A stretch of DNA of 6,734 bases from an uncultured Eubacteriales bacterium. Its GTDB lineage: Bacteria > Bacillota > Clostridia > UBA1381 > UBA9506. The notes below the pieces were generated by a model, which worked only from the letters and a program-made list of their open reading frames with translations, was not told the origin of the DNA and did not search any database. This document shows positions 1 to 6,734 of this stretch, in pieces; position 1 is the first letter of the stretch, and each line of letters opens with the position of its first letter. Both the position numbers and the translations under genes were made by a program. Location of the stretch: the NCBI GenBank assembly GCA_902478395.1, contig CABSKZ010000163.1, positions 1 to 6,734 of the forward strand, read 5' to 3'.

Positions 1-685
1 AAGCCGGAGCAAGCAGGCTCCAGGTGTCATAAAAATCGAGCCGCTCCGTTTTTCCCGGCGGGGCTGTCAGGATTTCTACAATCTCCCGGTTTGCCTCGTC
101 CACTTTTTCACCAAAATATAGTTTCGCGAAGGGTTTGATGATTTCATAAAACGGATTTTCCAGCCCCTTGCGGTACGCCTCACAGATGCGGCGCTCCCTG
201 CTTTCGGCAGCTTCCCGAATCCGTTGGCTAATGGGCTTCTTCGTCACCCCCAGCACGGCAGTTTCACTTTCAAAATAGACCTCATCAAACTGAACCTGTG
301 TCGTTTCAGAGAAATGGAAGCGGATTTCTGTTGCCAAGTTGGCCGTGACGGGGAAGCAGAATTCCTGCCACTGGCTGCTCAGAGTCCCGCCTGCATAAGA
401 GACTCCGTATACTGTTACCTTATCGAGCGTGCCGTTGCCGCGAAGAGCGGCATGCAGGCGCATCCCGTCCATAAGCTCCCATTCATTTTGATATGGTCCG
501 GGCGTGATGCCTACAATGCCGCTGCCCGGCAAATCGACCGAAACGCAGAAGTCTCCGGACTGGTGGTTGACAAAGTCCAGCGTAATCGGCCTTTCGTCCG
601 GATATTTCCCGTTTGTACGTGCGCCCTCCGCTTCCACATAAAATAGCTGCGGCGCCTCCTGCCAAAAGTCGTATAACTCTGCCAA
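1..685 (-). CDS. Unrecognised protein, N-terminal 228 residues, cut by window edge
   Basis: I do not recognise this gene. An open frame with no stop runs from a TTG at 685-683 to the left edge, giving 228 codons that begin MAELYDFWQEAPQLFYVEAE. The TTG is chosen because AGAGGTG (698-692) lies six bases before it; an in-frame GTG at 694-692 overlaps that site and is less likely. There is no signal peptide or membrane segment, so the product is probably cytoplasmic. Residues 1-140 alternate short hydrophobic strands with glycine-rich turns and look like a beta-sandwich, perhaps a sugar-binding-like domain. Residues 150-205 are charged and helical (PISQRIREAAESRERR). The visible end reads KTERLDFYDTWSLLAPA and may open a helical, possibly catalytic, domain. 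It starts 11 bases after the SLH gene, so translation may be coupled. An enzyme acting on the imported glycan is a guess from context. The reading frame is well supported; the function is unknown. Confidence 0.8.
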   Translation of the reverse strand, partial: MAELYDFWQEAPQLFYVEAEGARTNGKYPDERPITLDFVNHQSGDFCVSVDLPGSGIVGITPGPYQNEWELMDGMRLHAALRGNGTLDKVTVYGVSYAGGTLSSQWQEFCFPVTANLATEIRFHFSETTQVQFDEVYFESETAVLGVTKKPISQRIREAAESRERRICEAYRKGLENPFYEIIKPFAKLYFGEKVDEANREIVEILTAPPGKTERLDFYDTWSLLAPA

Positions 686-691
686 TGAAAA

Positions 692-698
692 CACCTCT
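692..698 (-). promoter_or_regulatory. Ribosome binding site overlapping the SLH gene stop
   Basis: AGAGGTG on the minus strand shares bases with the TAG stop of the SLH-domain gene and sits six bases before the TTG start at 685. It decides the start of the last gene. The overlap suggests that ribosomes ending the SLH gene help initiation of the next one. Confidence 0.65.
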
Positions 699-3369
699 AT
701 TTAATAATTACAACACCTTTTACATCATTATTTCTGGCATAAACGAATACGGTCGAAGCATCGCCACCCGCTTCATCGTAGGAGAGGATATCCTCCACTC
801 CGCCCGGCGAAACTGTTTCGCGCATTGTGTCCAACACGTAGATTTCCGGCGGGTCATCCTGTGGCATAACGAAAAGCTCCTCTGTATTTCCAGTCGATAC
901 ACGAATTTCATCCACCAAAGTGTTTCTTAAATCATCCAGCACACTGATTCTCAGCTCCGTAACCTGCCCGAGCATTTCCTCGACCACATCTTTTTTCTGG
1001 TAATAGAAATCCGGCAGCGGCGTTAGGCTTGCTTTCCCAATGGTTTCGATTTTATCCACTTCACCCTTTGAATTTTTTGAAAAATAGAATAAGTCTCCCT
1101 GGTGGAGCCGTGCCAGCCGTGCACTCATGGAGGCGGATTCTTTGACCGGAAGCGTGGTGCGTTCCCGGTTCTGGTAGTAGGCCAGCCGGTAGACTGTGTC
1201 CCCGTCGTCGTTCAACCCCTGCGTGATGCTGTCCACCACTGCAACCTTCGTTTTGTTAGAAATAACACCGTCAATTTCCGCGTTCATCTCAGAGGTATAT
1301 ACAACGAGCCGAACCGCATTTGCAAAGCTGTCATACTCATAGCCCTGCACCTGATAACCGTCCGAATTGGTTGGATCGAAATCGCGTACGACGTAATAGT
1401 CGTCATCGGAATCAGCTCCTCCCTCCGGTACACAGACGAAAATCGTGTCTTCATTTGTACGAAATGCGCCGTTTCCCTTTCCACCGAAGGACCATACCTT
1501 GTCGTTGAACAGCTTTTCTCCTTCCTCACTGTTTTCCATGGGTTCCGCCATCCGTATCGAGTTGATTTCCCCGTCCGAATTTGTCCCATATAGGATTGCC
1601 GCGGGATAGGTAAGGCGTTTTTCCAGTTCATCCTCCATCAGCGTTACCTGAGAATCCCCGCTGCGGAACCGGATTTTATCCGCAAAGGAATAGACGCGGA
1701 TTTCATCGTTCGCCACATTCAGTTTGATTTTTCCATCCTTAAGTTCTTCAGTTTCTGCGGTCTTCCCAACCGCAAGTTTTACGGAGATGCCGCCGCGCAG
1801 CCCGCCGGATTTATTGGAGGCGACAATAACGCCGTACTGATTGTTTTCACCGAACAGTTCCTTAATAAAGACAATCTGCCCTTCCGCGTTCAAGGTATAT
1901 TCAATGCTGTTTGCAACCTTCACGCCGGTAATGTCACAAAGCGTTTCGAAGCTTTGCTCCCCGATGGTTAACACCGGGTGCCGCCCGCTGAGCGAAATTT
2001 CCTGTACTGTACCCGTTTCCGTCCGGTCCAGCAGCGTGATATCCAGATAACTCCTGTCTTTACTTGCTACGATTTGAACCACGTCGTCCTTGCTGATTTC
2101 CTTCAGCTCCAGCGTATTTCCGTCCATATCGTGCAGATACCGCTCGCTTCCTTTTTCATTCGTTCCGAGGTTAAAACTCACGACCTCCTCCCCGATTTTC
2201 ACGCTTAGAGAATCGTTTGCGAGAGACACGCGCTCTATAGGAAGAGAGAGGCTTTCTCTCAGGAAGACCACTTCGTATTCACCGTCATTGTCATTATCAA
2301 CGAGATCGATTATACCGTCTTCCGTTTTCATATCTACATCGGTATAAGGAGAAACCTTCCGGTTGTTATACAGAAAATATGCGTCCTGCGCGATGGTGGC
2401 GGATTCTGACTTCTCGCCTTCCAGATAAGTCAGCTTTTTATTCTTGATATCCTCCAGGTCTTTTCCATAGACGCGCAACGTTTCATTTTTCCGTCGCAGC
2501 GGATTAATTGCCTGCACTGTCCCGACCTCGTCTTCTCCATCCTGACTCGCGTAGATTTCCACCTGGTAGCCCAATAAATCTACCGCATTCTCCACGTCAG
2601 ACAAAAACCGCCGCCCGTCAAGCTCAAGGCCGTCCTCGGGCAGACTGCCGGATCCGTAAATCCGGCTGAAGCCAACCGCGTTTAAAATCCCGGTATAGTA
2701 TTTGAGACCCGAAGAACGGAGCAGATTCTCCTTCAGCGTTTTATCTTTTATCACTTGGTAACTGTCACTGTCAGCGGACTGCCCGGTCCATTCCATCAGC
2801 TCGCAGTCCAGTGCGTTGAACAGAATGACGGCCATCGTTCCCCGTGTTACTTCTTCCTCCGGAGTGTATTGGACATTTTTTAAAAGATTTAGTTCAGAGG
2901 CGGTTACCAAATATCCCTGCGGAAAACCGCCCTTTCTCAGCGCATACGGTTCATAGCCAAGCAGGTTCACCGTCATTTTGAGCGCCTGCACGTAGGTAAC
3001 AGGGTCATTCGGACGGAAGCTGCCATCCTCAAATCCGTTTATGATTCCCAACTGCGTCGCCATATTGATATAACCATACGACCAGTGTGACGCGTCTACA
3101 TCGCTGTAGGAAGCGCTGCCGGAGAAGCCTGCCGCCTCCACGGACAGCAGGCGGACCGTCATCACCGCGAATTCAGCGCGCGAAACAGTTTTTTCGGGCT
3201 GAAAGGTATCGTCACCATACCCCTGTAAAACGTTCAGCGACGCAAGCGTCGTCACCGCGTTCTGCATGACGCTTCCGTCATTTACGTCTGTAAATCCTGT
3301 CGCGTGCACAGTGGGCGCGAGCAGGGCCAACACCATACAAAAAAGTACTGCCGTACTTTTAACCTTCAC
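697..3369 (-). CDS. Secreted SLH-domain surface protein, 890 residues
   Basis: This is a cell-surface protein expected to be held to the secondary cell-wall polymer by S-layer homology domains. Residues 1-23 form a signal peptide (MKVK, a hydrophobic core, then VHA as the likely cleavage site). SLH 1 spans about 26-75 (FTDV ... VLQGYGDDTFQPEKTVSRAE), SLH 2 about 88-137 (YSDVDASHWSYGYI ... GIINGFEDGSFRPNDPVT) and a weaker SLH 3 about 150-190 (ASELNLL ... EEEVTRGTMAVILFNAL). The remaining 700 residues match no family I can name; they are beta-rich, acidic and built of repeated hairpins. There is no enzymatic motif, no sortase signal and no C-terminal membrane anchor. The start is GTG, fixed by AAAGGAGGT seven bases upstream. 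It follows the binding-protein gene by 24 bases, so it is probably co-transcribed with the transporter. A role in glycan binding or in positioning the uptake system at the wall is an inference. Confidence 0.93.
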   Translation of the reverse strand: MKVKSTAVLFCMVLALLAPTVHATGFTDVNDGSVMQNAVTTLASLNVLQGYGDDTFQPEKTVSRAEFAVMTVRLLSVEAAGFSGSASYSDVDASHWSYGYINMATQLGIINGFEDGSFRPNDPVTYVQALKMTVNLLGYEPYALRKGGFPQGYLVTASELNLLKNVQYTPEEEVTRGTMAVILFNALDCELMEWTGQSADSDSYQVIKDKTLKENLLRSSGLKYYTGILNAVGFSRIYGSGSLPEDGLELDGRRFLSDVENAVDLLGYQVEIYASQDGEDEVGTVQAINPLRRKNETLRVYGKDLEDIKNKKLTYLEGEKSESATIAQDAYFLYNNRKVSPYTDVDMKTEDGIIDLVDNDNDGEYEVVFLRESLSLPIERVSLANDSLSVKIGEEVVSFNLGTNEKGSERYLHDMDGNTLELKEISKDDVVQIVASKDRSYLDITLLDRTETGTVQEISLSGRHPVLTIGEQSFETLCDITGVKVANSIEYTLNAEGQIVFIKELFGENNQYGVIVASNKSGGLRGGISVKLAVGKTAETEELKDGKIKLNVANDEIRVYSFADKIRFRSGDSQVTLMEDELEKRLTYPAAILYGTNSDGEINSIRMAEPMENSEEGEKLFNDKVWSFGGKGNGAFRTNEDTIFVCVPEGGADSDDDYYVVRDFDPTNSDGYQVQGYEYDSFANAVRLVVYTSEMNAEIDGVISNKTKVAVVDSITQGLNDDGDTVYRLAYYQNRERTTLPVKESASMSARLARLHQGDLFYFSKNSKGEVDKIETIGKASLTPLPDFYYQKKDVVEEMLGQVTELRISVLDDLRNTLVDEIRVSTGNTEELFVMPQDDPPEIYVLDTMRETVSPGGVEDILSYDEAGGDASTVFVYARNNDVKGVVIIK
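700..2571 (-). repeat. Repeated beta-hairpin motif inside the SLH protein
   Basis: A degenerate motif recurs in the protein: a hydrophobic strand, then N/D-x-D/E/K-G-E/Q-I/V-x-x-I/V. Copies visible by eye are at residues 358-370 (DNDNDGEYEVVFL), 493-505 (LNAEGQIVFIKEL), 595-607 (GTNSDGEINSIRM) and 765-777 (KNSKGEVDKIETI). Weaker copies are at 267-288 (YASQDGEDEVGTVQAI) and at the very C-terminus, 878-890 (ARNNDVKGVVIIK). A second element, G-x-V/I-x-x-I, recurs near 283, 463, 513, 701 and 801. The repeats are at protein level and too diverged to show as DNA repeats. Confidence 0.5.
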
Positions 3370-3376
3370 AATACCG

Positions 3377-3385
3377 ACCTCCTTT
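3377..3385 (-). promoter_or_regulatory. Strong ribosome binding site for the SLH gene
   Basis: AAAGGAGGT lies seven bases before the GTG at 3369. It is close to a perfect anti-16S match and supports GTG as the real start of the SLH protein. Confidence 0.8.
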
Positions 3386-3391
3386 GGCAGG

Positions 3392-3409
3392 CTCTATTTT
3401 TGAATAGAG
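3392..3409 (-). other. Small inverted repeat over the binding-protein stop codon
   Basis: On the minus strand CTCTATT and AATAGAG are perfect inverted copies around a four-base loop (CAAA). The stem includes the TAG stop of the solute-binding protein and precedes the SLH ribosome binding site. It has no following T-run, so it is not a standard terminator. It could protect or separate the segments of the transcript, or be chance, since it is only seven pairs and AT-rich. Confidence 0.3.
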
Positions 3410-4962
3410 GAATACCATTCATTTGCTTCCTTGGTCTGTTGTTCCCCACCGGACGCATACCAGTTCTTTACGAATTCATCAAAGTAATCGACCGGTTGTT
3501 TGCCTGTGATAATCGACAGGTACGCTTCTTCCTGGATTTTTTTCAGTTCGACCGTGTACCGCTGTTCCGACGGGAGCGACGTCATCAACTCGTTGTTAAT
3601 TCCATATTTATCGAATTCATTGTTATACGTCCAATCATTATAAGCCGGGTATTTGAGCGCTTCCTTGTAGCGTGGAGGAATGACAGAAAAGAAGGTTCCG
3701 CCGGCCCCGATATCCTTCCAGTCCACATCGCCGATTTTTTCCGGCAGACCGTACTCATTATCCGCTTTCCAGTCCTTTCCTTCAATCCCGTAATGCGCGG
3801 TTTTGAAATGGTCAAGGTCCTGTACGATATAGTCCATAAATTCCAGCATTTTTTCCAGTTTACCAGGCTCTTCCTCAACCTGTTTACCAATTCCAATGCC
3901 CATGATCAGCATGTTCCATTTAAAAATACCGCGTTTACCGGTTGTGCCGACAGGGGGAACGCCCATCTTCATTGCTTCCGCAGCCTCCGGATTAATTTTT
4001 TTGAATTCCAGGTAAACCGGACCGCCCTGCTCGACCCCTTCAAATGCGGGGCGGTAGTGGTAGAACGCGCCGCGGGCGGTGCAGCCGATTCTGCCATTGA
4101 TAAAGGAATGGCTGATGGGCCAATACCCGCCAGTGTTTTCGCCGGTGATAAACTCCGGATCGAGCACGCCGTCGGCGTACCATTTGCGCAGCGTCGCAAG
4201 CGCCTCTTTCGCATCTGGGGTCACTGGGCCGTAAACCAGCTTGTCGCCGTCCTTGATCCAGGTATCCTCTACGTTTGCGAATCCGCCAACCTGGAAGCCA
4301 TAGGCACCATACACGACGTTCATTCCGGACTGAGAAATTCCATAGGTGTCTTTTTCCCCGTTTTTATCCGGGTCCTCGTTTGTAAATTGATACATCAGCT
4401 TTTCAAAATCCGCTAATGTTTCGGGCGTCTTTTCCACGCCTAGATTCTGCATCCAATCGCCTCGGTATGCAATTGCGGTTCTGAACTTCGTGTCGTAGTT
4501 CAAGTCCGGCAGAGCCATGATTTTTCCGTCCATCTTGGCATACTCCAATGCCCCGGGGGTGTTCGGATAGTCTTCCTTATATATTGTAGAAAGAGTCGGT
4601 GCATATTTTTCCAGCGATTCGGCAGGAATTTCCGCCAGCAGACCCTGCTTACAGTATTTGTTAAAGGCAGAAAAGCCGTCAATGCTGAACCGGTCCGGAA
4701 TTTCACCTGCCGCAAGCCGCAGGTTCAGCGCTTCCGCATTTGGAACGGCCCAAAGTTCTAAATCGATGTTCAATTTCTCCTCATAGTACTGCGCCATCTC
4801 CGTTGCTTCCGGATCGGTTATATCCGCAGCCCATGTGATGGTGTAGCGCTTCCCCTCCTCTGGTTCGCTGCTCGCAGATTTGTTTGTGTTACAGCCCGCA
4901 ACAGCGGCAGACAACATGGCAATTGACAGAACAAAACAAATCCCTTTTTTTAAATTCTTCAA
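3394..4962 (-). CDS. Sugar ABC transporter solute-binding lipoprotein (LplA/YtcQ type)
   Basis: This is the extracellular binding component of a CUT1-type carbohydrate importer, anchored to the outer face of the membrane by lipid. From the TTG start it has 522 residues. Residues 1-24 are a lipoprotein signal (MKNLKKG, a hydrophobic core, lipobox VAGC with Cys24), followed by a Ser/Glu-rich linker and the mature fold from about residue 38. Family hallmarks are YAKMDGKIMALP (141-152), RGDWMQNLG (167-175) and the acidic loop DPDKNGEKD (197-205), which resembles the Ca-binding loop of the alginate-binding protein AlgQ2. The length of over 500 residues fits the LplA/YtcQ/YesO group rather than the shorter maltose-type proteins. 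It follows the second permease by 36 bases. An ATG at 4977 would add five residues (MEEII), but it sits on the Shine-Dalgarno sequence and is rejected. Substrate is not visible; oligosaccharides, possibly uronate-containing, are the family's usual ligands. Confidence 0.95.
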   Translation of the reverse strand: MKNLKKGICFVLSIAMLSAAVAGCNTNKSASSEPEEGKRYTITWAADITDPEATEMAQYYEEKLNIDLELWAVPNAEALNLRLAAGEIPDRFSIDGFSAFNKYCKQGLLAEIPAESLEKYAPTLSTIYKEDYPNTPGALEYAKMDGKIMALPDLNYDTKFRTAIAYRGDWMQNLGVEKTPETLADFEKLMYQFTNEDPDKNGEKDTYGISQSGMNVVYGAYGFQVGGFANVEDTWIKDGDKLVYGPVTPDAKEALATLRKWYADGVLDPEFITGENTGGYWPISHSFINGRIGCTARGAFYHYRPAFEGVEQGGPVYLEFKKINPEAAEAMKMGVPPVGTTGKRGIFKWNMLIMGIGIGKQVEEEPGKLEKMLEFMDYIVQDLDHFKTAHYGIEGKDWKADNEYGLPEKIGDVDWKDIGAGGTFFSVIPPRYKEALKYPAYNDWTYNNEFDKYGINNELMTSLPSEQRYTVELKKIQEEAYLSIITGKQPVDYFDEFVKNWYASGGEQQTKEANEWYSSIQK

Positions 4963-4968
4963 AATAAT

Positions 4969-4975
4969 CTCCTCC
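4969..4975 (-). promoter_or_regulatory. Ribosome binding site that sets the TTG start of the binding protein
   Basis: GGAGGAG lies six bases (ATTATT) before the TTG at 4962. The upstream in-frame ATG at 4977-4975 shares a base with this site and has no good site of its own; the upstream bases are AT-rich with only a weak AAGAAG. Confidence 0.75.
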
Positions 4976-4998
4976 ATTCTGATTTTATATTCTTCTTA

Positions 4999-5904
4999 TC
5001 AGCCCTTGAGAGAGCCAATCATAACGCCCTTGACAAAATATTTTTGCAAAAACGGGTAGAAGCAGATAATGGGTATGGTTGCAACCATAATGGTCGCAGC
5101 CTTGACCGTTTCCGCAGTGACCTGCATATCCGCGTCGGTCGCGGCGGAAAAATCCATTGCCTGCGACGAACCTTCAATAACAATTTTTCGCAGCACCATC
5201 TGCAAAACCTGGTGGCCAAAGTCCCGCATATAGATCATGCTGTCGAACCATGCGTTCCAGTGCCACACCGCTGTCCAGAGCACCACCGTCGCAATAATGG
5301 GCTTGGACACTGGAAGAATAATTTTTGCGAGAATCACAATATCGTTCGCCCCATCTATCCGGGCGGATTCTTCGAGGCTGTCCGGTATACTCATAAAGAA
5401 GTTCCGCATAATAATCATATTGTAGGTGTTAATCAGATGCGGCAGCACAAGAGACCAGATAGAATTCATCAGCCCAAGCTGTTTGACGACAAGGTACATC
5501 GGAATCATCCCGCCTGAAAAATACATCGTAAATACGATAAACGCCGTCCAGAAGGTTCTGTTCGGAAAATATTTTTTTGAAAGCGGGTAAGCACAGCAAA
5601 TGGTCATAATAAGCCCGAAAAATGTACCGAGTCCCGTCCGCAGCAGCGTATTATAAAATCCGGTAAAAATCCATTTGTTTGTAAAAACCTTATGATAGGA
5701 TTCCAAACTAATTTTTGTCGGTATCAGGTTCGTTACCGTAACATATCCGTCTATCGCGCAGAATGACATAGACAGCAGGTATAAAAACGGATACAGGGTA
5801 ATGATGCAGAGCAGGAGCATCAGCAGGATATTGACATAGTCGAACACACCCCACCGGTCCATTGCTTTTTTCTTTTTTCTTTTTAATGCAATTGTATTTT
5901 CCAT
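4999..5904 (-). CDS. Sugar ABC transporter permease (LplC/YtcP type)
   Basis: This is one of two membrane subunits of a CUT1 carbohydrate importer. The 301-residue protein has a basic N-terminal tail (KRKKKK, 8-13) and about six membrane segments, clearest near residues 24-48, 86-107, 113-140, 145-165, 200-215 and 268-290. The cytoplasmic EAA loop that contacts the ATPase is at 178-198: EESARIDGA, with Gly185 and the ILP end at 196-198. The usual second Ala of EAA is Ser here, as often seen in this subfamily. The length is typical. The ATG at 5904 is chosen because GGAGGGAG lies just upstream; an in-frame GTG at 5928 would add eight residues and overlap the previous gene but lacks a ribosome binding site. 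The gene ends with tandem in-frame stops, TGA then TAA. It follows the first permease by 17 bases. Confidence 0.95.
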   Translation of the reverse strand: MENTIALKRKKKKAMDRWGVFDYVNILLMLLLCIITLYPFLYLLSMSFCAIDGYVTVTNLIPTKISLESYHKVFTNKWIFTGFYNTLLRTGLGTFFGLIMTICCAYPLSKKYFPNRTFWTAFIVFTMYFSGGMIPMYLVVKQLGLMNSIWSLVLPHLINTYNMIIMRNFFMSIPDSLEESARIDGANDIVILAKIILPVSKPIIATVVLWTAVWHWNAWFDSMIYMRDFGHQVLQMVLRKIVIEGSSQAMDFSAATDADMQVTAETVKAATIMVATIPIICFYPFLQKYFVKGVMIGSLKG

Positions 5905-5909
5905 TCCTT

Positions 5910-5917
5910 CTCCCTCC
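5910..5917 (-). promoter_or_regulatory. Ribosome binding site of the second permease
   Basis: GGAGGGAG sits five bases before the ATG at 5904, in a purine-rich run. It favours this ATG over the GTG at 5928. Confidence 0.65.
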
Positions 5918-5921
5918 CCGC

Positions 5922-6734
5922 TTACCACAACGAATATTCACTGATGCGCTTGGATATGGTGTTGGCAAGCGTGACCAGTGCAAATGCCAAAACATTTTTG
6001 AACAACCCTACGGCGGTCCCGAAGCTGTAGTCCATATCGACAAGCCCGACGCGGTACGTATAGGTACTCAACACGTCACCGACATTGTAAACGGCTGAAT
6101 TATACAGGTTAAATACCTGATCGAAATCGTCGTTTACAATCGTTCCAATATTCATAATCAGCATGATGGTAATTACCGGTGTGATGGACGGGATTGTAAT
6201 ATGGATGATTCTTTGGAACCGGTTGGCTCCGTCCATATATGCGGCCTCGTACAGCGTTGGGTCAATTCCCGTCAGCGCCGCCAGATAGACGATGGAACCC
6301 CAGCCGAAGCTTTTCCAAACAGCTGTTAAAACCAGCGTAGTGCGGAACCAGTTGGAATCGCCCAGAAAGTAGATTGGCTCCAGCCCGATTGCTTTAATGA
6401 GCATATTGACGGGGCCTGTCGTCGGGGACAATAGCTGTACGCAGATGCCGCCCAGAACAACCCAGGAAATGAAATGCGGCAGATAGCTGATGGTCTGCAC
6501 CGCTTTTTTGAACATCTTTCCGCGCAGTTCGTTCAGAAATATCGCAAAGATAATCGGAACTGGGAAGCTGATGGCAAATTTATATACGCTGATGATGAGC
6601 GTATTTTTAAAAACCTGCCAGAAACTCGCTGTATTGAAGATATCGATAAACGTCTGAAACCCAACCCATGGACTTCCCCATATCCCCTTTGTGTAGCTGT
6701 AGTCTTTAAATGCAATTTGTACTCCGTATAACGG
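5922..6734 (-). CDS. Sugar ABC transporter permease (LplB type), N-terminus missing
   Basis: This is the partner membrane subunit of the same importer. The frame is open from the right edge to the TAA at 5924-5922, giving 270 residues from PLYGVQIAFKDYSY to SKRISEYSLW. LplB of Bacillus subtilis has about 318 residues, so roughly 40-50 residues with the first membrane segment and the start codon lie outside the window. An internal Met at 6515 is not the start, since strong family sequence (VGFQTFIDIF, FKNTLIIS, FPVPIIFAIFLNELRG) precedes it in frame. The EAA loop is at visible residues 163-182 (LYEAAYMDGANRFQRI, then IP), with Gly169; the usual final LP is IP. Other family features are SYLPHFISWVV and a hydrophobic C-terminal segment. 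It is the most upstream gene visible, so the operon promoter lies beyond 6734. Confidence 0.94.
   Translation of the reverse strand, partial: PLYGVQIAFKDYSYTKGIWGSPWVGFQTFIDIFNTASFWQVFKNTLIISVYKFAISFPVPIIFAIFLNELRGKMFKKAVQTISYLPHFISWVVLGGICVQLLSPTTGPVNMLIKAIGLEPIYFLGDSNWFRTTLVLTAVWKSFGWGSIVYLAALTGIDPTLYEAAYMDGANRFQRIIHITIPSITPVITIMLIMNIGTIVNDDFDQVFNLYNSAVYNVGDVLSTYTYRVGLVDMDYSFGTAVGLFKNVLAFALVTLANTISKRISEYSLW

Noticed and set aside
224..646. A 140-codon plus-strand frame opposite the last gene
   Set aside because: The minus-strand TTG frame covers the whole interval, has a good ribosome binding site and fits the operon; the plus-strand frame looks like its shadow.
3304..4416. A 370-codon open frame on the plus strand opposite the binding-protein and SLH genes
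   Set aside because: It is antisense to well-recognised family sequence, is rich in Phe and Arg as expected of a shadow frame, has no domain I recognise and no clear ribosome binding site.
4977..5003. CTGAT and ATCAG inverted pair between the second permease and the binding protein
   Set aside because: Only five pairs with a loop of about 14 bases and no T-run; not credible as a terminator.
5905..5928. GTG at 5928 as the start of the second permease, overlapping the first permease
   Set aside because: No ribosome binding site precedes it, while the ATG at 5904 has GGAGGGAG at proper spacing.
1..6734. CRISPR arrays, tRNA or rRNA genes, insertion sequences, a novel defence system
   Set aside because: No spaced direct repeats, RNA-gene signatures, transposase frames or defence-type domains are visible; the coding strand is filled by one continuous sugar-uptake operon.

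Overview
The window looks like part of a carbohydrate-uptake operon from a Gram-positive bacterium of the Bacillota, of a Paenibacillus-like or clostridial type. The evidence is an LplA/LplB/LplC-type (CUT1) sugar ABC transporter with a 522-residue lipoprotein binding component, a surface protein with S-layer homology (SLH) domains, strong GGAGG-type ribosome binding sites and frequent TTG/GTG starts. Base composition is near half GC by eye. The genus cannot be fixed from this sequence.

All genes lie on the minus strand, so the operon reads from high to low coordinates. In order they are: an LplB-type permease whose N-terminus is beyond the right edge (5922-6734); an LplC/YtcP-type permease (4999-5904); an LplA/YtcQ-type lipoprotein solute-binding protein (3394-4962); an 890-residue secreted SLH-domain protein (697-3369); and the first 228 residues of an unrecognised protein that runs off the left edge (1-685). 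Gaps between genes are only about 11 to 36 bases. I see no terminator or promoter between them, so one transcript starting upstream of the right edge is the simplest reading. No stretch over 300 bases lacks a gene.

The lipoprotein should capture an oligosaccharide outside the membrane and pass it to the two permeases. No ATPase is encoded here. Relatives of this family in Bacillus subtilis use a shared ATPase (MsmX), and the same is likely here. The SLH protein would sit in the cell wall next to the uptake system. The last gene has no visible signal peptide and begins with a beta-rich part followed by a helical part; it may act on the imported sugar, but its function is not visible in the part present.

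Points worth a second look are the repeated beta-hairpin architecture of the SLH protein, the truncated last gene with its TTG start, a Ca-binding-like loop in the binding protein, and the preference for non-ATG starts in three of the four genes whose 5' ends are visible.
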